Shown piece by piece: positions 1 through 9,126 of a DNA stretch of 64,000 bases. How positions within the stretch are numbered: position 1 is the first letter of the stretch; every line of letters starts with the position of its first letter. Origin of the DNA: Bdellovibrionales bacterium GWA2_49_15 (GTDB taxonomy: Bacteria > Bdellovibrionota > Bacteriovoracia > Bacteriovoracales > Bacteriovoracaceae); NCBI GenBank assembly GCA_001769855.1, contig MEPP01000004.1, forward strand, positions 1 to 64,000, in the 5' to 3' direction. Both the position numbers and the translations under genes were made by a program. The notes beneath the pieces were generated by a model. It was given only the letters and a program-made list of their open reading frames with translations. It was not told the DNA's origin and did not search any database.

Positions 1-708
1 TCGCCGCAAGCATCGGCAAAGCCTGAAAATGCCACCGCCACTACCAATGCCGAGAAGTTCGACGAAAAATACCTGAATAAATTGGCTCAAGGCACGGAGA
101 AGATAAACACCGCACCGGCGACCAAGATCGCTGATAGTGTGAAGAGCTTTGCCTCTGGCAGCGAGCGTAGCGCTTCAAAATTTACTTTGGGAAAATATAT
201 TTTAAAATTTTCGGCCTTCTTGGCCCTCGTTCTTCTTTTGTTCTATGGCGTGGTGACTTTGTTTAAACGTGGGGTCATGGGTAAAGGGCGACTTGGTTTG
301 TTGACCACCAAAGAAGGAGTGGTTGTTCTCAGTACCACTCATCTGGCACCAAAAAAATCGCTTATTCTGGTCAAGGCGCATACCCAGGTTTTTCTTTTGG
401 CCAATACGGACAGCGGTATTAATTTAATTTCCGAACTCCAAAATGTTCCGACCTTGATTAAAAATGGAGAGCGAGAGACCACCGGGGACAATTTTGATAC
501 GACGTTAAGCGATAGCACGAAGAAAGAGCAAAATTTTAAGATGAAGGCCGCTCAAAAATACACCGAGATTGAGGCCACTAATATTGCCGCTGCGAGTACT
601 GAAAAGGAAGGTCTCGCAGCCTTTCTTAAGGAGAAGCCGGTTGTCGATGAGGTTAAAATTTCTGACAAGATAAAAAGCAAGGTTAAATCATTAAGGTCCT
701 TCCAATGA
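1..708 (+). CDS. fliO: Flagellar biosynthesis protein FliO, partial (5' end outside window)
   Basis: The reading frame is open from the first base of the window, so the gene starts upstream; an internal TTG at 82 is not needed as a start. What is visible is a low-complexity Ala/Thr/Lys-rich segment, one strong membrane helix (about nt 200-265), then a short basic cytoplasmic domain and a long charged tail. That is the layout of FliO, the single-pass factor that stabilises FliP during assembly of the flagellar export gate. Sequence conservation in FliO is weak, so the call rests mainly on topology and on the position directly upstream of fliP, fliQ and fliR. The tail after the conserved domain is longer than usual for the family. 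Confidence 0.8.
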   Translation, partial: SPQASAKPENATATTNAEKFDEKYLNKLAQGTEKINTAPATKIADSVKSFASGSERSASKFTLGKYILKFSAFLALVLLLFYGVVTLFKRGVMGKGRLGLLTTKEGVVVLSTTHLAPKKSLILVKAHTQVFLLANTDSGINLISELQNVPTLIKNGERETTGDNFDTTLSDSTKKEQNFKMKAAQKYTEIEATNIAAASTEKEGLAAFLKEKPVVDEVKISDKIKSKVKSLRSFQ

Positions 709-742
709 AACGAAATTTCTCAAAAACGGCCAGGAGGCCAAA

Positions 743-1477
743 GTGAAATATTTTGCCGGCCTCATTCTTCTCGTCATGAGTGGTACCGCCTGGCCGCAAA
801 GCCAGGTCAGCTTGCCGGGCGTGAGTATCAACATGGGACAAGGGGCCGATCTGGTCGATACCATGCAATTAATGGCGCTGTTCACCGTTTTGACTCTGGC
901 ACCGGCCATTTTAATCCTGTGTACTTGCTTTACCAGAATAATTGTCGTTTTGGCCTTTACACGGCAGGCCCTTGGTACGCAAAACATGCCTCCCAATCAG
1001 CTTCTGGTCGGCCTGGCAATTTTTCTGTCAGTCTTTGTGATGCGAGATACTGGCGTTTATATCTATGATCATGCTGTATCCCCTTATCTTGAGAAGAAAA
1101 TCACCAGTACCGTTGCGATTAAAGAAATCGAATTCTCGCTCAGACAATTCATGGGTAAGCAGGTCCGGAAAAGTGATATCGCCCTATTTTATGACATTAC
1201 AGGAGCGGCTGCACCGAAGACCATTGATGAAGTCCCTATTCATTTTCTTATTCCGGCCTTTATTATTTCTGAACTCAAGACTTCGTTTCAAATGGGCTTT
1301 CTTCTCTATATTCCTTTTTTGATTCTGGACATGGTCGTGGCTTCCGTTCTTATGGCCATGGGTATGATGATGTTACCGCCCGTTATCGTTTCATTTCCAT
1401 TTAAGCTACTTCTGTTTGTTTTGGTAGACGGCTGGCAGTTGGTGACCGGGGCAATTTTACGTTCCTTTAACATCTGA
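743..1477 (+). CDS. fliP: Flagellar export gate protein FliP
   Basis: This is the core subunit of the flagellar type III export gate in the inner membrane. The 244-residue product has an N-terminal cleavable-type signal peptide, as expected for FliP, followed by four hydrophobic helices. It carries the family signature around RIIVVLAFTRQALG and the downstream PPNQ motif. The start is GTG at 743, supported by a strong AGGAGG at 732-737. It is followed after 8 nt by fliQ, in the usual fliOPQR order, so the genes are almost certainly co-transcribed. Confidence 0.96.
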   Translation: MKYFAGLILLVMSGTAWPQSQVSLPGVSINMGQGADLVDTMQLMALFTVLTLAPAILILCTCFTRIIVVLAFTRQALGTQNMPPNQLLVGLAIFLSVFVMRDTGVYIYDHAVSPYLEKKITSTVAIKEIEFSLRQFMGKQVRKSDIALFYDITGAAAPKTIDEVPIHFLIPAFIISELKTSFQMGFLLYIPFLILDMVVASVLMAMGMMMLPPVIVSFPFKLLLFVLVDGWQLVTGAILRSFNI

Positions 1478-1485
1478 GATGAATC

Positions 1486-1761
1486 ATGGATTTTGACAAC
1501 ATTATAGAGATTACGAATCAGGGGATGAAAATCGGCCTCTTGGTGTCAGCTCCGATGTTGCTTGGGGCCCTTGTCACTGGTGTGCTTGTCTCTCTCTTCC
1601 AGGCGGTGACGCAAATTAACGAGCAAGCATTGGCGTTCATTCCCAAGATTTTAATTGTTGGAGGGGCCATCGTAATTTTTGGCCCTTGGATGAGTGATAC
1701 TTTGACCTCTTATACTCATGATCTCATAACTAATATCCCTAACTTTATTCAGGGCAGGTGA
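1486..1761 (+). CDS. fliQ: Flagellar export gate protein FliQ
   Basis: A 91-residue protein with two hydrophobic helices, the normal size and topology of FliQ. It forms the helical export gate with FliP and FliR in the basal body. The QAVTQINEQALAFIPK segment is characteristic of the family. The gene starts with ATG 8 nt after fliP and ends 9 nt before fliR, within a tight operon. Confidence 0.95.
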   Translation: MDFDNIIEITNQGMKIGLLVSAPMLLGALVTGVLVSLFQAVTQINEQALAFIPKILIVGGAIVIFGPWMSDTLTSYTHDLITNIPNFIQGR

Positions 1762-1770
1762 TAACAGGTC

Positions 1771-2550
1771 ATGATTAATTTTCAAATCGTTGATCTCGAA
1801 CTCCTTATCGCCTTTTGGCTGTGCTTCATCAGGTGGAGTACGGTGTTGATTCAGATGCCGCTTTTCGATGAGACCAATGTTCCTGTCGTGCTAAAGGTTC
1901 TATTTTCCCTCATCGTTTCATACTGTTTTTTCGGCAATGTTCAAAATCCTATTTTGGCGGACGTTCACCGATTTGGAGTTGATAATCTCGTTTTTTTAAC
2001 AATGGGAGAAGTCATCATCGGGCTAGGTATGGGGTTTTTGGCAAATTCCTTTTTAACCATTTTTCACTCTGCAGGTACTTTGATGGCGCAGCAGATTGGC
2101 TTTGGTGCCATTCGATATTTTGACCCCAATATGGGCGGCCAAACAGGTCCGCTTGAAAAAATGATTTCTTGGACCATTCTCATCATGATTCTCACTTCAG
2201 GGGCCCTGCTTCCCATTTTCAAAGGGATCTACACTTCATTTTTTACCCTTAACCTAAGTACATTTTTTTCTATGCCAAAAAATCCAGAAATCCTTCTAAA
2301 TATTTTCAAATCCCTTTTCGCCGCTTCGCTTTTTTTGGCGACGCCCATCCTGATTACGAACTTAGTGACCGTTGTTGTCATGGGGATTATTGCGCGATCA
2401 GTGCCCCAGCTTAACATTCTCGTTGTCAGTTTCATCATCAATATCGCCCTGGGATTGTTGGTCATCATCAACACCTCACACGAGTTTTTCAATGTTGGAT
2501 TCAAAATATATACCGATTTTCTTGGAACATGGTTCCAGCTGGTGAGCTAG
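1771..2550 (+). CDS. fliR: Flagellar export gate protein FliR
   Basis: A 259-residue, highly hydrophobic protein with about six membrane segments, the normal length for FliR. The region around GFGAIRYFDPNMGGQ and the following helices match the FliR/SpaR/EscT family. FliR completes the FliP5-FliQ4-FliR1 gate through which rod, hook and filament proteins pass. flhB starts 3 nt after its stop codon, as in most flagellar operons. Confidence 0.95.
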   Translation: MINFQIVDLELLIAFWLCFIRWSTVLIQMPLFDETNVPVVLKVLFSLIVSYCFFGNVQNPILADVHRFGVDNLVFLTMGEVIIGLGMGFLANSFLTIFHSAGTLMAQQIGFGAIRYFDPNMGGQTGPLEKMISWTILIMILTSGALLPIFKGIYTSFFTLNLSTFFSMPKNPEILLNIFKSLFAASLFLATPILITNLVTVVVMGIIARSVPQLNILVVSFIINIALGLLVIINTSHEFFNVGFKIYTDFLGTWFQLVS

Positions 2551-2553
2551 AAA

Positions 2554-3636
2554 ATGGCAGAAGATTTTGACAGTAATGCAGATAAAACTGAAGAGCCGTC
2601 GGCCCACCGGGTGGATCAGTTTCGCCAGCGCGGTGAAGTGGCATCGTCCCGTGAGTTGACGTCGGCCTTGGTGCTGGGAGGCACTGTCCTGGCACTCTCG
2701 TTGAGTCTGGTCTACATGTATGAGGAATTCACTATTTACTTAGAATGGCTTTTTTCCCTCAATGTCGAAGTGGCCCTGGCCGAGGAAGGAAGGAAGGTCC
2801 TTGTCTCTCGATCAGCGATGTTGCTGGTGAAGTGCGCGGCCCCCGTGTGTGTGACCGCGTTTGCCTTAACGATAATGTCAAATATTCTTCAGGTTGGAGT
2901 CCTGTTTGCGCCTGAAGTTCTTACCCTAAAGTTGGAGCGTATAAATCCACTCAGTGGATTCAAAAGATTGTTGAGTGTTCGGTCAATGGTCGAGGCCCTC
3001 AAAGCCATTTTTAAATTTATTATTATTTTTTCTATTTCGTATGTTTTATTAAAGGATGAATTCTATAAGGTCACAGGGCACCTCCATATAGATTTACTTG
3101 AGTCTTTCATTGTAGCCAAGACCTTGATTTTTAAGGTGGCTTTTGCTGTTATTTTCGGCCTTTTGGCCCTTGGCGCGCTCGACCTGATTTACCAAAAAAT
3201 GAGTTATAGAAAAAAACTTATGTTAACGAAGGAAGAGGCAAAACGGGAACACAAGGAGCAGGAAGGTTCTCCCGAGATTAAGCAAAGAATTAAGACGATT
3301 CAGCGCCAGATGGCCCAGAAACGCATGATGTCCGATGTCCCGAAGGCCGATGTCATCGTCACAAACCCTACCCATATTAGTATTGCGTTGAAATATGACC
3401 CGGAAACCATGATTTCTCCCATAATGTTGGCAAAAGGTCCGGATCACCTGGCATTTAAAATCAGAGAAATTGCCGCAAGTCATGGAATCCCGATAGTAGA
3501 AAATATTGCTCTAGCGAGGACTTTATATAAAACAGTTAAAATAGGTGAAGTAATACCCCGGTCGCTCTACAAGGCGGTGGCGGAGGTTTTGGCCTTTGTA
3601 TATAAGTTGAAGCGAAAAAAGAAGGCCGTAGGATAA
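2554..3636 (+). CDS. flhB: Flagellar export switch protein FlhB
   Basis: The 360-residue product has an N-terminal DKTEEPS segment typical of FlhB, four membrane helices (about residues 35-225) and a cytoplasmic domain. That domain carries the autocleavage motif N271-P-T-H, where FlhB cuts itself between Asn and Pro to switch export from rod/hook to filament substrates. The motif is intact, so specificity switching is predicted to work. It ends 7 nt before flhA. Confidence 0.97.
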   Translation: MAEDFDSNADKTEEPSAHRVDQFRQRGEVASSRELTSALVLGGTVLALSLSLVYMYEEFTIYLEWLFSLNVEVALAEEGRKVLVSRSAMLLVKCAAPVCVTAFALTIMSNILQVGVLFAPEVLTLKLERINPLSGFKRLLSVRSMVEALKAIFKFIIIFSISYVLLKDEFYKVTGHLHIDLLESFIVAKTLIFKVAFAVIFGLLALGALDLIYQKMSYRKKLMLTKEEAKREHKEQEGSPEIKQRIKTIQRQMAQKRMMSDVPKADVIVTNPTHISIALKYDPETMISPIMLAKGPDHLAFKIREIAASHGIPIVENIALARTLYKTVKIGEVIPRSLYKAVAEVLAFVYKLKRKKKAVG

Positions 3637-3643
3637 CTAGAAA

Positions 3644-5719
3644 ATGGATACTGTCTTAAGTCGATTTCGTGATCTCTCAAAAAATTCCGAGCTGGCGATC
3701 GCCCTCGGATTGCTGCTCGTTTTGGCCGTTATGGTTGTGCCAATGCCGGCCTTGTTGCTTGACCTGCTGATTGCCTTTACGCTTTCGTCATCAATTATTA
3801 TTTTGCTGATGTCCGTGTACAGTAAAAGGCCGCTGGATTTCTCAACATTTCCTTCTATTCTTTTGATGATTACCTTGTTTCGTCTGTCCATCAACGTAGC
3901 TTCCACTCGAGTCATTCTTTTGAGAGGTGGAACCGATGGAACTCACGCCGCAGGTGAAATTATCCGCGCTTTCGGCGAATTTGTTGTGGAAGGAAATTAC
4001 TTTGTTGGTATTGTGGTCTTTTTCATTTTGGTCATTATTAACTTTGTCGTTATCACAAAAGGTGCTGGTCGTGTGGCTGAAGTTGCTGCCCGTTTTACCT
4101 TGGACGCCATGCCAGGTAAGCAGATGGCCATTGATGCCGACTTAAATGCCGGGCTTATCAATGAAAGTGAAGCCAAAACACGGCGTAAAGAAATTGCCGA
4201 AGAAGCAGATTTTTATGGTTCCATGGACGGTGCTTCAAAGTTTGTTCGCGGTGATGCAATTGCAGGACTTTTGATTACCGCCCTGAATATTGTCGCCGGT
4301 GTTATTATTGGCGTGGCCCAGCACGATATGGAATTTGTCGAAGCCGGACGAACCTTCACTTTGTTAACGGTTGGTGATGGTTTGGTTTCGCAAATTCCTG
4401 GGCTGATTATTTCTACCGCTGCTGGTATTTTGACTACCCGGAATGCCAACAGTGGCGCTCTGGGTGATCAGATGGCCAAGCAAATTAAGTTTCAGCCACG
4501 GGCCGTCTATATGGCCGCCGGTGTGCTTTTCATCTTTGCCCTCATCCCTGGTTTGCCAAAACTTCCCTTTATCCTTGTTGGTGCCGCCCTTGGTTTTGGC
4601 GCATATAAAATGGAAAAAACCATTAAGAGAGAAGCCGAATCCGCCAAAACGAAAGAGGTGGAAGAGAAGAAAACTACTCCTGACAACCTTGAGTCACTTT
4701 TAAATCTCGAATTGATTGAGTTGGAAGTTGGCTATGGCCTGGTTGATCTGGTGGATTCAGCTCAAAAAGGGGACCTCCTGGAGAGAATCACCCACATCCG
4801 GAAACAGTTTGCTCTTGATTGGGGCATCATCATTCCCTCCGTTAGAATTAAAGACAATTTAGAATTACGCCCGGGTGGATACGTGCTCAAGATTAAGGGA
4901 GTGGCGGTGGCCAAGGGCGAACTGATGACAGACCATTTATTGGCCATGGACCCAGGAACTGTGGCGGAGAAATTGCCAGGGATTGAAACCAAGGAGCCAG
5001 TTTTTGGCCTGCCTGCGATTTGGATTACGGAAGATCAAAAAGAGGAGGCCCAGTACAACGGGTACACTGTAGTTGATTTATCCACTATTGCGGCGACACA
5101 TTTAACTGAGGTTTTGAAGACCAATCTACATGAATTATTTGGCCGACAGGAATTAGTAAGAATTCTCGACAATTTTAAGGAAACCTATCCTAAAATAGTA
5201 TCTGACTTGATCCCGGATATTTTACCTTTGGGGACGATTTTAAGGGTTTTACAGAGCCTGCTCAGAGAAGGAGTTTCTATTCGCGACCTAAGAAGCATAC
5301 TGGAATCCTTGGCGGAAAATGGCCCAACTTTAAAGGATGCAGATGGACTGACTGAATTGGTTCGTCAGGCCCTCTACCGCACCATCACTGAGGGGATTAA
5401 GAGTGATCAGGGTGATATCCCGCTCTTTACCTTAGATCGGAGTATTGAGGAAGCTGTTGCCACAAATATCATTCAAACCGATCATGGACCTCAGGTTTCT
5501 CTTGATCCAAAAATTACTCAAAAAGTCCTGGCAAGCTTGAATGAGAAAATTGAAGAAGCGACAACTCAGGGTGAGAAAATGGTTGTATTGTGTTCCCCTG
5601 TTGTCAGGAAACATTTTAAGAGATTGACAGAAAAGTTTTTACCGAATTTATTTGTGGTCAGCCATAATGAGTTGAGTCCGGAAATCCACATTCGTTCACT
5701 CGGGACAGTGAGGTTATAA
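3644..5719 (+). CDS. flhA: Flagellar export protein FlhA
   Basis: FlhA forms the nonameric export platform of the flagellar basal body. The 691-residue length is normal. The N-terminal half (about residues 15-320) holds the membrane helices and the FHIPEP-family signature including DAMPGKQMAIDADL. After a charged linker the C-terminal half is the cytoplasmic substrate and chaperone docking domain. The start is ATG, 7 nt after flhB, and the stop is followed after one base by flhF, suggesting translational coupling. Confidence 0.97.
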   Translation: MDTVLSRFRDLSKNSELAIALGLLLVLAVMVVPMPALLLDLLIAFTLSSSIIILLMSVYSKRPLDFSTFPSILLMITLFRLSINVASTRVILLRGGTDGTHAAGEIIRAFGEFVVEGNYFVGIVVFFILVIINFVVITKGAGRVAEVAARFTLDAMPGKQMAIDADLNAGLINESEAKTRRKEIAEEADFYGSMDGASKFVRGDAIAGLLITALNIVAGVIIGVAQHDMEFVEAGRTFTLLTVGDGLVSQIPGLIISTAAGILTTRNANSGALGDQMAKQIKFQPRAVYMAAGVLFIFALIPGLPKLPFILVGAALGFGAYKMEKTIKREAESAKTKEVEEKKTTPDNLESLLNLELIELEVGYGLVDLVDSAQKGDLLERITHIRKQFALDWGIIIPSVRIKDNLELRPGGYVLKIKGVAVAKGELMTDHLLAMDPGTVAEKLPGIETKEPVFGLPAIWITEDQKEEAQYNGYTVVDLSTIAATHLTEVLKTNLHELFGRQELVRILDNFKETYPKIVSDLIPDILPLGTILRVLQSLLREGVSIRDLRSILESLAENGPTLKDADGLTELVRQALYRTITEGIKSDQGDIPLFTLDRSIEEAVATNIIQTDHGPQVSLDPKITQKVLASLNEKIEEATTQGEKMVVLCSPVVRKHFKRLTEKFLPNLFVVSHNELSPEIHIRSLGTVRL

Positions 5720-5720
5720 A

Positions 5721-7154
5721 ATGTTTGTAAGAAAATTTGAGGCCGAAACCCTCGAAGAAGCACTCAAGGAAATCAAAAAGGAACTTGGTCCTGATGCGGT
5801 CATCCTTAAAACCGTTACGAACAAGGGTCTTCGAGGTGCCTTCAAGAAGAAAAAAATTGAGATAACCGCCGCGATTTCTGAGCGAAATTATTCTCGCAAG
5901 GCCAATGTTGATCAAGCGATCACCCCTGCGGCGAAAGACAAATTTTATCAGGCCGATTCGGAGCACATCGGAAAAATGATCGGCCAGTATTCCGCCAATC
6001 AGTCTCAGCCGAAGAAATCCGGCAGCGAGTATGGGAACATGGCCTTAAATAGACAAGTGCAGATCGTGCAAACTTCTGAGACAAACTCTGCAACAAGTCG
6101 TGGTTTGGATGATTTTTTAAGTGCCACTTCCGAGCAGGAACTTTCCACTCCATCTCGATCACCTGCACCTCAGCGTTCAGTTGCCGCTCCGTCAAAACCT
6201 CCCGTAGCTCAAAAGGCACCTCCTCAGTCCGCTGAGAACACGAACCAATCACGTGAGTTATATTTGTCAGCATTAGATAAGATTGCAGATCTAGAAAGAA
6301 AGATTTTTGATTTAAGTAAAAATCTTGAGACAAAAGAAAAATCTCAGGCCCGTGGTTTATATCAGTTGCGAAATACCTTGCGATCTTTGGATATTGATAG
6401 CTCCTATATCCAGAAACTTTTGATCAAACTACAGTATGAGTTGCCGGAAAATTCGCTTGATAACACTGAATTAATTTTCGAGACTGCGCTTAAGGAAATG
6501 ATGACGATGATCAAGACGGATTCGGCACATTTTGCAAAAGAAAATGTTTCGGGGCCTCATTTAACAATCTTTGTTTCGGAAACATCGTGTGGGCAAACGA
6601 CCCTGATCAGAAAATTGGCCTCAATCAGCCAGAATTCGGTTGTCGTGAGTTACTGCCCTGTCCGCAAAACGGATACAGGTGAGACTATCGAAGGCGGAGC
6701 GGTACAAGAAAATCAAAATCTTGCCTGCAAAATTTTTGGCATTGAAACGGTGGTTGCAAAGTCGATTAGTGAAATTTTGGCTTTATGTCGCAAAAATTCC
6801 GAGCTGGGGCGAGATATCTTTATTGATTTTAAAGTTGTCGGAGGGCAGTCCTTTGAGGTTAAGCAACTCGTCGATGGTGTGAAGCGATCATTTAAAGATG
6901 TTGAAACTTTTGTTTCGTTATCCGCCATTCATTCAGAAGTTTATAACCGAAAAATATTGAATTGTTATCAAAAGCTGATAGATGGCATTGTTATTGGGCA
7001 TCTTGATTTATGTTTGAACTATGGAGCAATTTTTAACCTGCTCTATGCTTTTAATAAAATTCCTTTAAAATTTTTTAGTACGGGTGATGTGATTCCTGAT
7101 GATTTGGAGGCCGCAACACCAGAAAGAATTTTAGCGGGGTTATTTCATCTTTAG
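5721..7154 (+). CDS. flhF: FlhF-like SRP-family protein with degenerate GTPase motifs
   Basis: The N-terminus (MFVRKFEAETLEEALKEI) and the C-terminal PDDLEAATPERILAGL ending are those of FlhF, the SRP-type GTPase that places the flagellum at the pole. The middle (about residues 70-180) is a Pro/Ser/Gln-rich linker. The G domain aligns end to end, but its catalytic motifs are altered. The P-loop reads VSETSCGQTT, with Gln at residue 292 in place of the Lys. The DTAG motif is replaced by DFKVVGG (from 369), and TKLDE by GHLDL (426-430). It therefore looks unable to bind or hydrolyse GTP conventionally, although the frame is intact and it sits between flhA and flhG. Confidence 0.9.
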   Translation: MFVRKFEAETLEEALKEIKKELGPDAVILKTVTNKGLRGAFKKKKIEITAAISERNYSRKANVDQAITPAAKDKFYQADSEHIGKMIGQYSANQSQPKKSGSEYGNMALNRQVQIVQTSETNSATSRGLDDFLSATSEQELSTPSRSPAPQRSVAAPSKPPVAQKAPPQSAENTNQSRELYLSALDKIADLERKIFDLSKNLETKEKSQARGLYQLRNTLRSLDIDSSYIQKLLIKLQYELPENSLDNTELIFETALKEMMTMIKTDSAHFAKENVSGPHLTIFVSETSCGQTTLIRKLASISQNSVVVSYCPVRKTDTGETIEGGAVQENQNLACKIFGIETVVAKSISEILALCRKNSELGRDIFIDFKVVGGQSFEVKQLVDGVKRSFKDVETFVSLSAIHSEVYNRKILNCYQKLIDGIVIGHLDLCLNYGAIFNLLYAFNKIPLKFFSTGDVIPDDLEAATPERILAGLFHL

Positions 7155-7212
7155 AATTTGAAGCACAGGAAGTGCTACAAGATTAACGAATTCGGTGTTA
7201 ACGGGTGACAGG

Positions 7213-8142
7213 ATGTCGACTAATAATGCCTCTGAGTGGCTCCATTCCCAGCGAACTTGTGTAGCGGGGAAAAGTAAACAAATCTCAAGACCGGCGAAGG
7301 CTCCTGCAACGCCGACCTTCATTCCATCCTCTACCTTGCGCGCGAAAAGTATCGCCATCGCCAGTGGCAAAGGGGGAGTCGGCAAGACTTCCATGGCCTT
7401 AAAGCTTGCGCGAGCGCTTGGTGAGTCGGGGAAAAAAACGCTTTGCATAGACTTTGATTATAATCTTAGCAACACAGCTTTGAAGTTGGGTTTGCGGCCT
7501 AGTTTCGGCCTGTATGACTATCTTACGGGCGAGATCGATCTGAGTTCTCTCGTTCTCTCAACCCCCTATTTCGATCTTCTACCGGGGCATCACGGACACG
7601 AAAAAATTGTATTTAGCGACGAAAAAGTTGAAGGCAAGATCATTGACTTGCTGGTCGAGTGTGAACAACGGTACGACTGTATACTGATTGATTGTCCTGC
7701 AGGCGTTGGCCGAGAGGTTCTTTCCCTCTGTGCTTATGCCGACAAGCGACTTCTCGTCGTTAATCCAGATATCTCTTCAATTACAGATTCGTATTCCATG
7801 ATTAAATTGCTCAAGAATATTCATGGCATCGATCACAACTGTGTGCTCCTCAACAGGATTAAGGACGAGATTCAGTATTGCAGGATTGTTAAATCACTTG
7901 GTGAAACAGTGGAACGTTTTCTATCGGGTCGGCTTGAGTTCGTCGGACATATTCGTGATTACGGCGTAGACCCGGAAAGTTTTGACCGGCAATTTTTTTC
8001 CGAGGAAAAAAATGACCAGCGCAAATTTTTAAGTATCGTTTCAAAATTAACCGAGGAAGGGGTTGACGTATCTCGTGACGTACATACGGCACTGCGCCCT
8101 GAAATTCGAAGTGCTGATAACGTCCAACACCGTTTAAGCTAA
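7213..8142 (+). CDS. flhG: FlhG/FleN MinD-like ATPase
   Basis: A ParA/MinD-superfamily ATPase with the deviant Walker A GKGGVGKT (residues 52-59) and the LIDCPAG switch motif, both intact. FlhG normally partners with FlhF and limits flagellum number. The N-terminal 45 residues form a basic extension, comparable to the region through which FlhG proteins stimulate FlhF. ATG 7213 is preferred over the in-frame GTG at 7195, though neither has a convincing ribosome binding site. fliA follows after 10 nt. It is notable that this ATPase is intact while its FlhF partner is degenerate. Confidence 0.92.
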   Translation: MSTNNASEWLHSQRTCVAGKSKQISRPAKAPATPTFIPSSTLRAKSIAIASGKGGVGKTSMALKLARALGESGKKTLCIDFDYNLSNTALKLGLRPSFGLYDYLTGEIDLSSLVLSTPYFDLLPGHHGHEKIVFSDEKVEGKIIDLLVECEQRYDCILIDCPAGVGREVLSLCAYADKRLLVVNPDISSITDSYSMIKLLKNIHGIDHNCVLLNRIKDEIQYCRIVKSLGETVERFLSGRLEFVGHIRDYGVDPESFDRQFFSEEKNDQRKFLSIVSKLTEEGVDVSRDVHTALRPEIRSADNVQHRLS

Positions 8143-8152
8143 GGAGAACCGG

Positions 8153-8944
8153 ATGTCATCCCTGGCAAAAAAGTTAAAAGGCCTCAAAGATTATCGCTCG
8201 ACAGTAAGTCGGGAAGTTAAAGATGAGATAATTATAGAATATGCTCCGCTGGTTAAGTATGTAGCCCAAAAAATCGCCTCTCGCTTACCATCAAATATCG
8301 AGCTTGATGATTTGGTGTCTTGCGGAGTCATTGGTTTGATGGATGCGATCGAGAAGTTTGATCCGTCCCGTGATAACAAGTTCAAGACATATGCCGAGTT
8401 TCGTATTCGTGGTGCAATTCTAGATGAATTGCGGGCCCAGGATTGGGTTCCGCGTTCGATCCGCGAAAAAGCAAAGCTAGTTGAAAAAACCTATGCGAAA
8501 CTCGAGTCACAGTTCGGTCGTCCTGTGACAGATGAAGAGATGTGCGATGAGCTGCATATCTCGCAAGACGAGTTTCATGACCTCCTTAATAAGGCCAAGT
8601 CCATTTCGCTTCTCAATATTGACGATACTGCCAGCTTTAGCCGTGGTGATAAGAAACTTATGGCCGGGCTCATGGAGAGTTCGCGCAACAACAATCCTTA
8701 CCAGGCCGTTAATTATAAGGATCTCAAGGAAAAAATTAAGGACGGAATCAAAACTCTGCCCGATAAGCAAAAGCTTGTACTCTCGCTTTATTATTATGAA
8801 GATTTAAATCTCAAGGAAATTGGACAGGTATTGGATGTGACCGAATCTAGGGTGTCGCAATTACATACCCAGGCCGTTCTTCGTCTTCGATCCAAACTTC
8901 GACCTGTTGTTGATTCTGCCGATGATCTTATCGGACAAGAGTAG
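8153..8944 (+). CDS. fliA: Flagellar sigma factor FliA (sigma-28/WhiG type)
   Basis: A 263-residue sigma-70-family protein with regions 2, 3 and 4 in order. It contains the core-binding and -10 recognition segment near EKFDPSRDNKFKTYAEFRI, the region-3 RAQDWVPRSIREKAK, and a C-terminal helix-turn-helix around LKEIGQVLDVTESRVSQL. This is the FliA/WhiG family, which directs late flagellar genes (filament, motor, chemotaxis). The start ATG has AAGGAG upstream. Its place at the end of the export operon suits a class-2 flagellar gene; the anti-sigma factor FlgM is not in the window. Confidence 0.96.
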   Translation: MSSLAKKLKGLKDYRSTVSREVKDEIIIEYAPLVKYVAQKIASRLPSNIELDDLVSCGVIGLMDAIEKFDPSRDNKFKTYAEFRIRGAILDELRAQDWVPRSIREKAKLVEKTYAKLESQFGRPVTDEEMCDELHISQDEFHDLLNKAKSISLLNIDDTASFSRGDKKLMAGLMESSRNNNPYQAVNYKDLKEKIKDGIKTLPDKQKLVLSLYYYEDLNLKEIGQVLDVTESRVSQLHTQAVLRLRSKLRPVVDSADDLIGQE

Positions 8945-9017
8945 TCAGTCAATATTCAGGTAGGGAATCCTAGGAAATCGTTTTTCATCAGTGCCAGAAT
9001 CGGTCATAATTAACTCT

Positions 9018-9043
9018 ATGGGACAGGCGCTAAGCCAGGTCCC
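9018..9043 (+). other. Hairpin in the fliA/PAS-protein intergenic region
   Basis: In the 182-bp gap after fliA, GGGAC (9020-9024) and GTCCC (9039-9043) enclose a second GGC/GCC pairing (9026-9028 with 9034-9036). There is no adjacent T tract, so it is not a clear terminator. It matches no riboswitch consensus that I recognise. It could be an mRNA leader structure of the following gene. Confidence 0.35.
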
Positions 9044-9126
9044 GCAAAATCGCAGGAAGTGGTTTTTTGTCTCTTACTACTGTGGCTCCTGTGGATAGGA
9101 CAATTATCAAGCTAGGAAGGCTAAAG

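Noticed and set aside
9001-9060. c-di-GMP or other riboswitch upstream of the PAS protein
   Set aside because: Only one simple hairpin is visible; the sequence does not follow any riboswitch consensus I know.
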